A DNA stretch of 64,000 bases from Streptomyces klenkii. GTDB taxonomy: Bacteria; Actinomycetota; Actinomycetes; Streptomycetales; Streptomycetaceae. The DNA lies in NCBI RefSeq assembly GCF_003626645.1, contig NZ_RBAM01000001.1, positions 806,001-870,000 on the forward strand. Reading direction: 5' to 3'. Shown here piece by piece: positions 42,742 through 51,413 of this stretch. How positions within the stretch are numbered: the stretch's first letter is position 1; every line of letters begins with the position of its first letter. A program made the position numbers and the translations under genes. The notes below the pieces were generated by a model. The model was not told where the DNA came from and made no database searches. It saw only the letters and a program-made list of their open reading frames with translations.

Positions 42742-43614
42742 TCAGCGGGCGGCTACTGAGGCCGACCCCGCGTGGCCGAGTGCGCGGACGACCCCCGCGG
42801 TGCCGTCCTGCTGGTCGATCACTGCCCCGATGCGGCGCGTCCGTTCGCGGTATCGGCTGTCGGTGAGGAGCCGGGTGAGGGCAAGGCGGAGGTTGCTCCA
42901 GCGCGCGGCCTCGGCGGCGGCGAGCGCGGCGGCGCTCATGCGCTTGACCGCGTTGCGTACGACCTCGGCCCCGCGCAGGTGCAAGAACGCGTCGGCACCT
43001 CCGAGTTCCGGTGCGGGCGCGCGCCGGCGGGAGCCCCCGGCCGGGATGGCGATGGCGTCGGCGAGGGTGCCGTCGCTGCCCCACACCGTTGGGCCGAAGG
43101 ACGGCGACTCGCCCGGTTCGGCCCGCCGCAGCACGGCTGCGCCGGCGCCGTCGCCGAAGATCGGGGCGGTGCTGGAGTCCTGGGGATTGATCATGGTGGA
43201 GCAGGTCTCGGCGCCGATCACCAGAACCGTTCCCGCGGTGGCGGCGGCGATGAGCCCGCGGGCGAGTTCACAGCCGTAGAGGAACCCCGAGCAGCCGGCG
43301 TTCAGGTCGAAGGCGGGGATGCCGGTCATGCCCAGGCGGCTGGCGACTTCGGGTGCTCCGGCAGGGCAGAGCCGGTCCGGAGTCGTGGTCGCGAGGATGA
43401 CCGCGTCGACTCGTGAGGCGTCTGCCGAGGCCAGTGCGCGGGCGCCCGCCTCCGTAGCCAGGTGAACGGTGGCCTCGCCGTCGCCGGCGCGGTGCCGGCG
43501 GGCGATGCCGATCCGGCGCCGCACGAAGTCGTCCATCACGGGGCTCATGAGGTCGGCGTTGGTCACCACGGTGGGCGGCAGCCAGCACCCCAGTCCCGCC
43601 AGCACGGTGTTCAC
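42742..43614 (-). CDS. KASIII-like protein fused to a glycosyltransferase tail (chimera)
   Basis: A 290-residue product, shorter than a 330-residue KASIII. Residues 1-239 are ketoacyl-ACP synthase III-like: FVRRRIGIARRH, ATTTPDRLCPAG, active Cys108 in LNAGCSGFLYG, GDGAGAAVL and NAVKRMSAAAL. At about residue 240 (near 42895) it switches to NLRLALTRLLTDSRYRERTRR and DQQDGTAGVVRAL, which matches the C-terminal helices of macrolide-type glycosyltransferases. The KASIII His (GHQAN) and Asn (GN) are therefore missing. It starts with GTG overlapping the hydrolase stop (GTGA). Likely a deletion fusion and catalytically incomplete. Confidence 0.8.
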   Translation of the reverse strand: MNTVLAGLGCWLPPTVVTNADLMSPVMDDFVRRRIGIARRHRAGDGEATVHLATEAGARALASADASRVDAVILATTTPDRLCPAGAPEVASRLGMTGIPAFDLNAGCSGFLYGCELARGLIAAATAGTVLVIGAETCSTMINPQDSSTAPIFGDGAGAAVLRRAEPGESPSFGPTVWGSDGTLADAIAIPAGGSRRRAPAPELGGADAFLHLRGAEVVRNAVKRMSAAALAAAEAARWSNLRLALTRLLTDSRYRERTRRIGAVIDQQDGTAGVVRALGHAGSASVAAR

Positions 43615-44486
43615 CCGGCAGCCACGGCCGGTTCGACCAGGTAGCCGAGATCAGTGAGCGGCTGGTCAGTGAAGAACCGCATCACCAAGTCACTCGCCTC
43701 GAAGCGTCGCTGGAGGAACACCCAGTGATCGGCTTCGCCGATCGCGGCGAACGTGCAGTCCTCGATCGTGGCCGCGAACTCCTTCTGTTCCTGTAGGGAG
43801 CTGATGGTGTCGTGCTCGCCGCAGAACACCAGCGTGGGAACGCCGTTCAGCCCGCCCCGGGGGTCCAGGTTCTCCAGAACCGAACGCTCCATCGTCCGGA
43901 ACCCGTGCGCGCTGCTGGTGACGGCCCGCAGGGTCATCCGCTTGACCAGCTGACGCACCACGTCCCGGTTCCTGATGGTCGCCTCGGTGTCGGAGCACAG
44001 GAACATCTCCGCCAGGACGTCGACGAACCCGTTCGCGTCCCCCGACAGCATCCGCCGGGCGCCGCGCATCCACAGGTCGATGAGTTTGCCGCTGATGCGG
44101 ACGGGCACGCCGCCCAACGCCAGCCTGGCGTACCGGTCCGGTCGCCTCTGCGCGCAGCGGAAGGCGACCGCCGACCCGAAGGAGTATCCGAGGAAGTTGA
44201 CGCGCTCCAGACCGAGGTCATCGATGATGATCTCGGTGGCCCGGCACATGGTCTCCATGTCCTGCTCGGGCCGCAGTGGGGTGGATTCACCGGCGCCGGG
44301 GAGGTCCACCGAGATCAGGCGGGCGTGGGGCAGGACGTGACGCTCCATGATGGACCAGCCGTGCATGCCTTGCAGAACACCCCCGAGGACGAGCACGGGC
44401 TCTGTGCCGGGGGTATCGCTGTTCACCACCTGGTAGGAAAACGACAGCCCGTCCAACTTTAGGGTGTGGGTGGTCGCTTTGGTCAC
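43611..44486 (-). CDS. Alpha/beta hydrolase (thioesterase-like) in the KASIII operon
   Basis: A 291-residue hydrolase with the nucleophile elbow GYSFGSA (Ser102), oxyanion region LGGVLQGMHGW, late acid VFCGEHDTIS and His in GEADHWVFLQRR. No signal peptide, so cytoplasmic. Next to an ACP and KASIII genes it may release or transfer an acyl group. GTG 44486 follows GGAGAG. It overlaps the next gene by 4 bp and lies 49 bp after the ACP gene. Confidence 0.88.
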   Translation of the reverse strand: MTKATTHTLKLDGLSFSYQVVNSDTPGTEPVLVLGGVLQGMHGWSIMERHVLPHARLISVDLPGAGESTPLRPEQDMETMCRATEIIIDDLGLERVNFLGYSFGSAVAFRCAQRRPDRYARLALGGVPVRISGKLIDLWMRGARRMLSGDANGFVDVLAEMFLCSDTEATIRNRDVVRQLVKRMTLRAVTSSAHGFRTMERSVLENLDPRGGLNGVPTLVFCGEHDTISSLQEQKEFAATIEDCTFAAIGEADHWVFLQRRFEASDLVMRFFTDQPLTDLGYLVEPAVAAG

Positions 44487-44535
44487 AGCTCTCCATTGCA
44501 GGTCGGATCGTGCTGATGCGGGCGGCGACGGCGTT

Positions 44536-44820
44536 TCAGTCGATCGCGGACGCGTCCTGCTGCCGCCCGCCGGCCGCCTCCAGGGCCTCCTGTACGAGAT
44601 CGGCCGTCTCCTGGAGCGTGGTGTTTCCGCGGGCCAGCGAGTCGTTCAGCTGGATCCCGTAGTGGTCGGATACGGTCACGAACATTTCCACCTGGGCGAT
44701 GGAATCCAGTTCGAGGCTGTCGAACGAACGGCTGCCGGTCAGTTCCCCGGGATTCAGGCCGTAGGCGGTGGCCAGGTAGTCGCGGATGAAGTCGAGCGGC
44801 CGCTGGACCGGGTCCCCCAT
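44536..44820 (-). CDS. Acyl carrier protein
   Basis: A 94-residue acidic four-helix ACP. The phosphopantetheine site is Ser40 in LELDSIAQVEM, preceded by FIRDYLATAYG and followed by VTVSDHYGIQLND. GGGAG precedes the ATG at 44820, only 10 bp after the KASIII stop. It should carry the acyl chain used or made by the neighbouring KASIII enzymes. Confidence 0.92.
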   Translation of the reverse strand: MGDPVQRPLDFIRDYLATAYGLNPGELTGSRSFDSLELDSIAQVEMFVTVSDHYGIQLNDSLARGNTTLQETADLVQEALEAAGGRQQDASAID

Positions 44821-44830
44821 GAAAGACTCC

Positions 44831-45844
44831 CTACTGTCGTACGGGTTTGAGGTCGGGCCAGGACAATGCGGCCGCTCCCCACACGGCGCCGCCTCCGAAC
44901 GCGGTCAGCAGCGTCCGCGTACCCGGGGCGACGGCCTGGGACCCGACCAGTTCGTCCATGACCAGAGGAATCGATGCCGAAGAGGTGTTGCCGACTCTGT
45001 GAATGTTCCCGAAACGGCTGGCACCGGGCACGCCGACCAGATCGGCCACCTTGTCCAGGATCCGCTGGTTGGCCTGATGACCGATGAACGCCCCGACGGA
45101 GTCCACCGGCCAGCCCGCCCTCTCCAGCAATTCCCGGGACACCTCCGTCATCCGGCGCACCGCGTGGGCGAACATCTGCGGGCCCTGCATCCTCAGACAG
45201 CGTTCCGCGATCGGAGCGACACCGCCCGGGTCGGGCCGGCGGGAGCCGCCGGATCCGACCACGGCAAGGTCCTTCTGCGTGCCGTCGCTGCCCAGGCAGG
45301 TCGCCTGAACGGCGCCGGGCTCGTCGAGCTCGCCGCTGCGCAGCACCACGGCCCCGGCCCCGTCGGCGAACACCACGGCAGTGCCGCGGTCCGCGGGGTC
45401 GGTGATCGTCGACAGCGTCTCCGAGGCCACGACCAGCACACACTCCGCCAGCCCCGCCCGGATCCACGCGTCACCCACGGCCAGCCCGTACGTGAAGCCC
45501 GAACAGGCGGCCGCGACGTCGAACGCCGGCAAGGTGCCCAGCCCCAGCCGGGCCGCGACCCACGGAGCCGTCGCCGGTGAATGGTGGTCCGGCGTCGTGG
45601 TCGTCAGGACGACGAGGTCCACGACCGGATCGCCGGCGCTCCGCAGAGCCGCACGGCCCGCCGCGACCGCGAGGTCCCCGGTGCTGGTTCCCGGCTCCAC
45701 CCACCGCCTGCACTCGATTCCGGTCCTGCTGCGAATCCACTCGTCACTCGAACCGAGATTCGCAAGCGCCGGGTCGTCGTTGCGGACCACGCGCGGAAGG
45801 AGGTGAGAACCGACACCGGCCACGACGGAAGCAGAACTGGCCAT
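44831..45844 (-). CDS. Ketoacyl-ACP synthase III-like enzyme (intact)
   Basis: A 337-residue KASIII with the full triad: Cys114 in VAAACSGFTYG, His256 in GHQANQRI and Asn286 in VGNTSSASIP. It also has DEWIRSRTGIECRR near the N-terminus and FADGAGAVVL. It could condense an acyl-CoA with the ACP-bound extender or act as an acyltransferase like the CerJ/ChlB-type enzymes. It is the first gene of a four-gene minus-strand operon. ATG 45844 with GGGGGAT upstream is preferred over the in-frame ATG at 45868. Confidence 0.92.
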   Translation of the reverse strand: MASSASVVAGVGSHLLPRVVRNDDPALANLGSSDEWIRSRTGIECRRWVEPGTSTGDLAVAAGRAALRSAGDPVVDLVVLTTTTPDHHSPATAPWVAARLGLGTLPAFDVAAACSGFTYGLAVGDAWIRAGLAECVLVVASETLSTITDPADRGTAVVFADGAGAVVLRSGELDEPGAVQATCLGSDGTQKDLAVVGSGGSRRPDPGGVAPIAERCLRMQGPQMFAHAVRRMTEVSRELLERAGWPVDSVGAFIGHQANQRILDKVADLVGVPGASRFGNIHRVGNTSSASIPLVMDELVGSQAVAPGTRTLLTAFGGGAVWGAAALSWPDLKPVRQ

Positions 45845-46036
45845 ACAGATCCCCCGGATCGACAGCATGCCTGTGGTCGTGCGTCAATCGCGAGCTACTG
45901 TATTTCAGTTATTAAGCGGTCGTCAAAGAAGTCCGGGAATCATTCGGGCGGATAATTTCGGCGCGCAACGAAGTGTGATCGTCGAACGAGTGGATGTTGG
46001 AATTCTTGTTCTGGGGCTGGATGTGTTGCGGGATGG

Positions 46037-46067
46037 TCGTGAGGCGATCGATGTGATCGCCTCACGA
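46037..46067. terminator. Terminator after the small zinc protein gene
   Basis: Perfect 13-bp arms (TCGTGAGGCGATC and complement) with a 5-nt loop, about 70 bp past the stop at 46136 and before the KASIII operon promoter region. Confidence 0.85.
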
Positions 46068-46135
46068 TGACCCACCTCGCCGGACCCGCCTCCGGCCGTC
46101 TTCCTTCGGTCAGCCCGGCAATCCGAACGAACTGC

Positions 46136-46339
46136 CTAGCTGTTGCCGCCGGCTTCCTCGCCGTTTTCCTCGTCGGCTGCCTGAAGGCTGGTGTTGTCGC
46201 CCGCCAGGAGGTAGTTGGAGCTGGTGCCCGCTGAATGGGCTCCACCGGCGGGACAGACGCCGTTGGTAGGGTTGCCGTTGAACCACAAGCCGAAGCACTT
46301 GGTGCAATACCGCCAGTTGGCTTGACCGAAGATGGCCAT
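46136..46339 (-). CDS. Small zinc-binding-motif protein (67 residues)
   Basis: Sequence begins MAIFGQANWRYCTKCFGLWFNG and continues GVCPAGGAHSAG, giving a C-x2-C...C...H pattern. This Trp/Cys unit recurs in streptomycete proteins of unknown function, where it reads like WxWCxKCxGLWF...CPAGGxH. The tail is acidic (ADEENGEEAGGN). The ATG at 46339 was chosen because the upstream frame is not protein-like. It has its own terminator at 46037. Confidence 0.7.
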   Translation of the reverse strand: MAIFGQANWRYCTKCFGLWFNGNPTNGVCPAGGAHSAGTSSNYLLAGDNTSLQAADEENGEEAGGNS

Positions 46340-46562
46340 GATGATTCCTGTTCCGACTGGGCATCGCATGAGACAGCCAAGGCAGCCCAGCCTGCTGAGC
46401 AGAGGGGCCGGAACTAATCCCCGGGTGCCCAGTCTGCGCTTGGGCAGATCGGAAGGGGAGACTCCGGCAACAGGCGTGCGAGAGCACTGTCCGGACAACG
46501 GCGCGCGCCCGGAGTGAAGCCAAGGAGGGCGGCCCAAGCGTCCCCCGGGCCAGGCCGGCGGC

Positions 46563-46579
46563 GGCCGGCGAAGCCGGCC
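46563..46579. terminator. Terminator after the class IV aminotransferase gene
   Basis: GGCCGGC-GAA-GCCGGCC, perfect 7-bp arms with a 3-nt loop, 20 bp past the minus-strand stop at 46599. Confidence 0.7.
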
Positions 46580-46598
46580 CGGCCCCGGCCCGCCGTGG

Positions 46599-47387
46599 TC
46601 AGATCACGTCCCACGGCGCGGCCTCGTACAGCCGCTTCAGCGTGCGTACGGGCTCCGCGTCCAAAGGGAACCGCACGTCGTCGATCAGCGGTACGGGTGA
46701 GACGCCCACGGAGTTGCAGACGAAGGCCGCGTCGAAGCGCGCCACCTCATCCAGCCGCACCGCCTGCCGCCGCCACGGCAGGCCCGCCCGGTCCAGCTCC
46801 CGCTGGAGCACCAGCATGGTGATGCCGTCCAGAGCCGGGGCCGAGGGCCAGATGACTGTGTCTCCTCCGAGGAAGCCCACGTTGGTGATGGCACCCTCGG
46901 ACACCGTGCCGTCGGGCTCCACCAGCAGCGCCTCGTCGAAGCCCGCCGCCTTCACCTGGCGCAGGTAGTAGGCCTGCCCGAAGACCCCCACGTGCTTGAG
47001 ATGGGCGGTGGGCCGGGCGTACGGGACGCTGCGAAGCCGCTGCGGGCCGGGTTCCGGCACGGCGGCCCGCAGGATCACCGCGGTCACCGTCCCGTCGCCC
47101 GGCTCCGGCGCGTACACGTAGACCCGCGCCGACGCATCACGCACTCCCGCCGCGTCCAGGGCGCCGCGGATCCTCTCCCGCACCAGTTCGCCGTCCAGCC
47201 CCTCGCCGAAGAGCTCCTTGGTGGCCGTGTCCAGCCGGGTGAGGTGGAAGTCCAGCCCGCGCACCCGGCCGTCCCGGATCTGCATGGCGGTCATGTGCCC
47301 GTAGCCGCCCATCAGGGCGAGGAAGAGCGGATCGGCGTCGACGACACGCCCGTCGACCTGGACGTACGGGGTGGGAAGATCGTTCAT
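46599..47387 (-). CDS. Class IV PLP aminotransferase/lyase (PabC/IlvE-like)
   Basis: A 262-residue fold-type IV enzyme. GHMTAMQIRDGRVRGLDFHLTRL is the N-terminal family block, Lys131 in TAHLKHVGVFG is the PLP lysine, and VEPDGTVSEGAITNVGF holds the phosphate-binding region. It could be aminodeoxychorismate lyase or a D-amino-acid/branched-chain aminotransferase; the sequence alone does not decide. No folate genes are adjacent. The start ATG 47387 is isolated from the FUSC gene by ~50 bp. Confidence 0.9.
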   Translation of the reverse strand: MNDLPTPYVQVDGRVVDADPLFLALMGGYGHMTAMQIRDGRVRGLDFHLTRLDTATKELFGEGLDGELVRERIRGALDAAGVRDASARVYVYAPEPGDGTVTAVILRAAVPEPGPQRLRSVPYARPTAHLKHVGVFGQAYYLRQVKAAGFDEALLVEPDGTVSEGAITNVGFLGGDTVIWPSAPALDGITMLVLQRELDRAGLPWRRQAVRLDEVARFDAAFVCNSVGVSPVPLIDDVRFPLDAEPVRTLKRLYEAAPWDVI

Positions 47388-47436
47388 GCCCCCACCGTAC
47401 GTCGCCGGAGGAGGGCGGCAGCCGGCCGCCGCGCGC

Positions 47437-49716
47437 TCAGCGAGCGGCCGTGCGGACGACCCGGGCCGCGTCGTGCGCGACCCCGGTGAGCCACGCCTCG
47501 GTGTCGGCGATCAGCAGGATCGCGGCAGGATCCGCGTCCGGCCCCCGCGTCTGCGCCTGTGCGACCGCACAGCGCAACGGCGCTGACTCCGCCGCCGGGT
47601 ACGGTCCGGAGAGCTCCGGCACGTCCGCACCCGCCGAGCGGACGAGCTGAGTGGCCCGCAGGCAGTCGTCCGCCACGCGATCGGCCAGGGTCATGAGCAC
47701 AGTGGTCGCGTCAGCGGGCACGTCCGGGCCCTCTCCGTTCCGGCGGGCCGCGAGGAACAGTTCGCCGCCGCTGACGGTGTGGTGGCCGGGCTGCATGGCC
47801 GTCTCCCAGGGAGGAGCCGCCCGGTCCCGGCCGGCGTGCTCCGTCCGGTACTGGGTGTGGGCCGCCTGGGCGAGCAGCATCGCGGCGTGGGCCGGACGCA
47901 GGGGATCCGCGGAGTGGTTGCCGGCGTGGCCGCGGCCGGGACCGTACCCGATGCCGATGCCGTGGCCTTGCTCGGGGCCGGGGCCGGGGGAGGATCCGGA
48001 ACCCTGGCACAGCCCGAGCGTCACTGCCTTGCACGCCTCCGCCCCCCGGACCATGAAGTTCACCACGGAGCGCCGCAGTTCGCCGCCCGCACCCTTGGGC
48101 CAGGCAAGGAGGCTTGCGACGGCACCCAGGGATCCTCCGATCACCACGTCGAGGAGGCGCATCGCGGGCAAATGCCGGTCCGGGGGCAGGATCTGGGCGA
48201 AGAGCAGGATGAGGACGAGGGTCAGCGCGGCCTGCGTCCAGGCGGTGCCCAGTACGGGGCCCACGCTGAAGCCCACCAGGAACACGACGGGCGCCGCGGC
48301 GATGTAGAAGGCGGGCGTGTCGCCCACCACGACGAGCATCAGCGTCGCGAGCACCGCGCCGACGGCCACCCCGAGGAAGGCGGGCGGCAAGGCACCCCGG
48401 GTGTCCGCGGCCGACGTACGCATCAGGCTGATGATCGTCAGCAGGACCCAGAAGCCGTGCGGCAAGTCCAGGGCGCCAACGATCAGCCGTGCGCCCGCCA
48501 GTGCGAGGGCGAGGCGCAGGGCGTTCTGGAGGAGGACCGAGCGCGGAGTCAGGTGCAGCCGCAGCCGCCGCCACCAGCGGGAGGGCGCGCGCAGTTCGGC
48601 GTACGGGAACGGGCCGCCCGGCCACTGCCACCGGGCGTCGAGCGGCGCCCCGAACGCGATCCGGGCACCCTCGCCGGCCAGCAGCGCGCCCGTGGCAGCC
48701 GCTTGGACGACCGAGTCCTGCCGCAGCCGCAGGGCCGTGACACCCGCCAGCCGCCGGGCACGGTCCGCCCGGAAGGAGGACAAGGCCATGGCCAACGCAT
48801 CATCGTGCGGCCCGGCAGCTCCGGAGCGCAGCACCCGCCCGGCGTCCCGCAAGGCCGCCGCGGCACGGTCCAGCAGCCGCGCGGCGCCGGGGTCCGGCCC
48901 CTCGGCGCCGGCGAGCAGCCGGTCCAACTGAGCCCGTACGTGCCGCACGGCCGCCCGGACGTCGTAACAGGCCCGGTCCCGCAGCGAAGCGGACGTCGGG
49001 CGCTCCGTCGGCGCCACCCGGGACAGCAGCGTCGCCTGCAACGCCTGGTAGGCCGCTTCCTGGTCCCGCCGCGCGCCGGAGCGGTCCGCGGCTTCGCCGT
49101 CACCCCCACCAGTTCCACCGGAACTACCGGAACCGGTCATGAGGCGTGCGATGGAGGCGCAGTAGCCGGCCACGGCGTCCACCGCGTCGGCGAGGAGGAC
49201 GCGGTACGGAACCGGCTGCTCGTCACGCCACAGGAGCCGGTCGACGAGGGTGGTCAGCAGGATGCCCACAGTGAGTCCGCCCAGCCGCCCGGCCAGCGCC
49301 TCGGGGGCGTAGGGCGGGAAGCAGGGGAGCAGGTAGTACAGCTGGAAGGCGGCGGCCAGCCCGCCCAGGCGCGGGCCGCCGACCCCCAGGAACGAGGCCG
49401 TGAACCCCACCACGAACAGGCCGCAGGCGGCGCTCCACGAGTGCGCTGCGAGCAGCGTGCCCGCGGTGACCAGGGCCCAGCCGGCGGGCAGCACCGCGAG
49501 GAACGTCCGCGTCCGCTGCTCCGCAGGCCCCGGGACCTGCGCGAACAACGTCAGCGGCAGTGCGCCGAACAGGGCGTAGAGGGCCATGTCGGGCGCGCCG
49601 AAGCCGTAGCGCAGGACGTAGAAGCCGGTGAGCCCGGCGACAGTGGCCCACACGGCACGCCGGAGATGTTCCGGCCCCTGATCCTGCCGCAACAGCCACC
49701 GGAGCGGGCCGGTCAC
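47437..49716 (-). CDS. FUSC-family membrane protein, full length
   Basis: A 759-residue protein with two membrane bundles (about residues 20-190 and 395-550), each followed by a cytosolic helical region; the second contains LPHGFWVLLTIISLMRTSAADTRGALPP, the FUSC signature. Family members resemble aromatic-acid or fusaric-acid exporters. The C-terminal ~190 residues include a Gly/Pro-rich stretch. GTG 49716 start. It is about twice the size of the FUSC protein at 26686. Confidence 0.88.
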   Translation of the reverse strand: MTGPLRWLLRQDQGPEHLRRAVWATVAGLTGFYVLRYGFGAPDMALYALFGALPLTLFAQVPGPAEQRTRTFLAVLPAGWALVTAGTLLAAHSWSAACGLFVVGFTASFLGVGGPRLGGLAAAFQLYYLLPCFPPYAPEALAGRLGGLTVGILLTTLVDRLLWRDEQPVPYRVLLADAVDAVAGYCASIARLMTGSGSSGGTGGGDGEAADRSGARRDQEAAYQALQATLLSRVAPTERPTSASLRDRACYDVRAAVRHVRAQLDRLLAGAEGPDPGAARLLDRAAAALRDAGRVLRSGAAGPHDDALAMALSSFRADRARRLAGVTALRLRQDSVVQAAATGALLAGEGARIAFGAPLDARWQWPGGPFPYAELRAPSRWWRRLRLHLTPRSVLLQNALRLALALAGARLIVGALDLPHGFWVLLTIISLMRTSAADTRGALPPAFLGVAVGAVLATLMLVVVGDTPAFYIAAAPVVFLVGFSVGPVLGTAWTQAALTLVLILLFAQILPPDRHLPAMRLLDVVIGGSLGAVASLLAWPKGAGGELRRSVVNFMVRGAEACKAVTLGLCQGSGSSPGPGPEQGHGIGIGYGPGRGHAGNHSADPLRPAHAAMLLAQAAHTQYRTEHAGRDRAAPPWETAMQPGHHTVSGGELFLAARRNGEGPDVPADATTVLMTLADRVADDCLRATQLVRSAGADVPELSGPYPAAESAPLRCAVAQAQTRGPDADPAAILLIADTEAWLTGVAHDAARVVRTAAR

Positions 49717-49886
49717 CTCGACGACGGCTTCGGGCCGTAAGGGGGACGCGTCACGCTTGTCACCCTAGGCGCCCCGCGCACCTGCGCAACCGGAGCCGGC
49801 CACCTCACGGACGGCCAGGTCAAGCCGGGCCAGGCCAAGCCGAGGCGATGGCTACCCGCACCGCGTGCCGGCCGCACTCGCCCTAC

Positions 49887-50480
49887 TCAGGGGGCTCGGC
49901 GAGTGCCCAGAGGGTAGGCAGCCACGGTCTCGTAGCGGGGACGTTCGCCGGCGGCCCCCGTCCGGGTCCCGGTCCCAGGCAGGTGGCTGCGCATCAGTTC
50001 CAGGCGCTCGACGCGCCATCGGCGGCCGCGGAATTCGGCGAGTTCCTCCGCGTAGGGCCTGAGGTTCACATGCCCGGTGACTCGGGCGAGGGTGAGGTGG
50101 GGCCGGAAGGGCCGGGCATCGCCCATGTGCACGTCGGCCTGCCGGGCCGCGTCGACGGTGGAGCGGGCCAGACCGGCCAGGGTCTCCAGCGATCCGGTCG
50201 CCCCGACCCACAGGATCCGGCCACCGAACCGGCCGCCGCCCGCGAACCGCAGCTCGTGCGCCGGATGCCGGTGGGCAGCATGGGCGAGGCACTCGCCCAG
50301 CTCGGGGAGCCGGGCTTCGTCGACCTCACCGAAGAAGGCGAGGGTGAAGTGCCATGTGGCGGGATGGGTCCACCGCAGCCGGCCGTGGCGCTCGGGGAGG
50401 GCGGCGCGCAACTGTGCCACTTCGGCTGCCAACTCGTCGACGGCGGCCTGAGGAGGAATCACTGCGGCGAACAAACGCAT
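49887..50480 (-). CDS. thpR: RNA 2',3'-cyclic phosphodiesterase
   Basis: A 197-residue 2H phosphoesterase. The two catalytic motifs are H44-F-T46 in WHFTLAFFG and H128-L-T130 in RPHLTLAR. The MRLFAAVIPP start and GRILWVGATGSLETL are typical of the ThpR/LigT family, which opens 2',3'-cyclic phosphate and can join 2'-5' RNA ends. It is cytoplasmic. It lies 150 bp downstream of the lectin gene on the same strand. Confidence 0.92.
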   Translation of the reverse strand: MRLFAAVIPPQAAVDELAAEVAQLRAALPERHGRLRWTHPATWHFTLAFFGEVDEARLPELGECLAHAAHRHPAHELRFAGGGRFGGRILWVGATGSLETLAGLARSTVDAARQADVHMGDARPFRPHLTLARVTGHVNLRPYAEELAEFRGRRWRVERLELMRSHLPGTGTRTGAAGERPRYETVAAYPLGTRRAP

Positions 50481-50632
50481 GAGTCCAGTGTGATACGGAC
50501 CGGGAGAATAACCGTGCGCCCACGGCGGTGCCGCGCCCGGGTGACGACGGTAGTCATCAGGGCCCGCGTCACAACGGCCCATGCGCCGACCAGAGCCGGA
50601 CCAGGCGCTCCGGTTCCGTACGCGCAACAGCC

Positions 50633-51151
50633 CTAAAACCCGAAACGCCACCGCTGGTCGTAGTTGCCGTGGCAGTCCCAGATGACGAGCCGGGTGCCGT
50701 TCGCCGTGCTGCCGTTGTCCGCGAGGCCCACACACTTGTTGGCGGCGGCCTGGCTGCGCACGCTGTTGTCGCTGTAAACGGCCCACCGCTGGTCGTAGTT
50801 GCCGTGACAGTCCCATACGACCAGCCGAGTGCCGTTGGCCGTGCTCCCGTTGTTGGCGAGCCCTACGCACTTGTTGGCGGCAGCCAGGCTTTGGATCAGC
50901 CCTGCCGGGGCACTGGGGGCCCACTGCTGGTCGGGATGTCCGTGGCAGTCCCATAGGACGAGCTCGGTGCCGTTTGCGGTGCTCCCGTTGTTGGCGAGGC
51001 CCACGCACTTTTCGAATCCGGCGAGGCTGCGCCACAAAGGGACCGCTGCCGGCGCAGCCGACTTGTCGTGGCTGTGTGCCGTACCGGTTGCCATGCCTGC
51101 TGCGGCGAAAACCGCCGCAGCGAGCAGGGCAGGGACACGCATGGATCTCAT
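50633..51151 (-). CDS. Secreted ricin-type beta-trefoil lectin with three near-identical repeats
   Basis: A 172-residue protein: signal peptide (MRVPALLAAAVFAAAG), then three ~40-residue repeats each carrying KCVGLANNGSTANGT, LV(L/V/I)WDCHG and DQ(Q/R)W, the QxW ricin-lectin signature. One trefoil is formed entirely by these repeats, whose DNA is also very similar, so they arose by recent triplication. It should bind sugars outside the cell. AGGAGG lies 5-6 nt before the ATG at 51151. Confidence 0.92.
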   Translation of the reverse strand: MRSMRVPALLAAAVFAAAGMATGTAHSHDKSAAPAAVPLWRSLAGFEKCVGLANNGSTANGTELVLWDCHGHPDQQWAPSAPAGLIQSLAAANKCVGLANNGSTANGTRLVVWDCHGNYDQRWAVYSDNSVRSQAAANKCVGLADNGSTANGTRLVIWDCHGNYDQRWRFGF

Positions 51152-51364
51152 CTCGACCTCCTGGTGCCGTGATGGGCCGATGCCTGCACCATTCCTCACC
51201 TGGTGACGCCCGGCCGTCAAGGCGTCGGTACGAGTTGGGCAGAACCGGTCCCTCGGCCCGGAACGTCGCCCTCTGCCCGTACGGCTGGAAGACCCGGCCG
51301 CCGTCCCTGGGCTACAGCGCGTGCTGTCAGGCAATGACGATCCATGAGACTCTCCGGAGAACAT

Positions 51365-51396
51365 TTGACCTTGCCCCTGAGGGCAAGGTTTAGCGT
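51365..51396 (+). promoter_or_regulatory. MerR-type promoter/operator
   Basis: -35 TTGACC (51365-51370), a 20-bp spacer and -10 TAGCGT (51391-51396). The spacer holds the dyad ACCTTGCCC-CTGA-GGGCAAGGT (51368-51389), 9-bp arms. This is the over-long-spacer arrangement that MerR proteins untwist to activate. It lies directly upstream of the MerR-peroxiredoxin gene, whose transcript would have almost no leader. Confidence 0.9.
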
Positions 51397-51413
51397 TCGT
51401 GGAGATGAGCGGC

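Noticed and set aside
45867..46070. Small plus-strand gene upstream of the KASIII operon
   Set aside because: It runs through the terminator hairpin at 46037-46067 and has no ribosome site; the region is better explained as promoter and terminator DNA.
47779..49740. Long plus-strand frame opposite the large FUSC gene
   Set aside because: Shadow of a membrane-protein gene; composition is GC-driven and no ribosome site or domain is seen.
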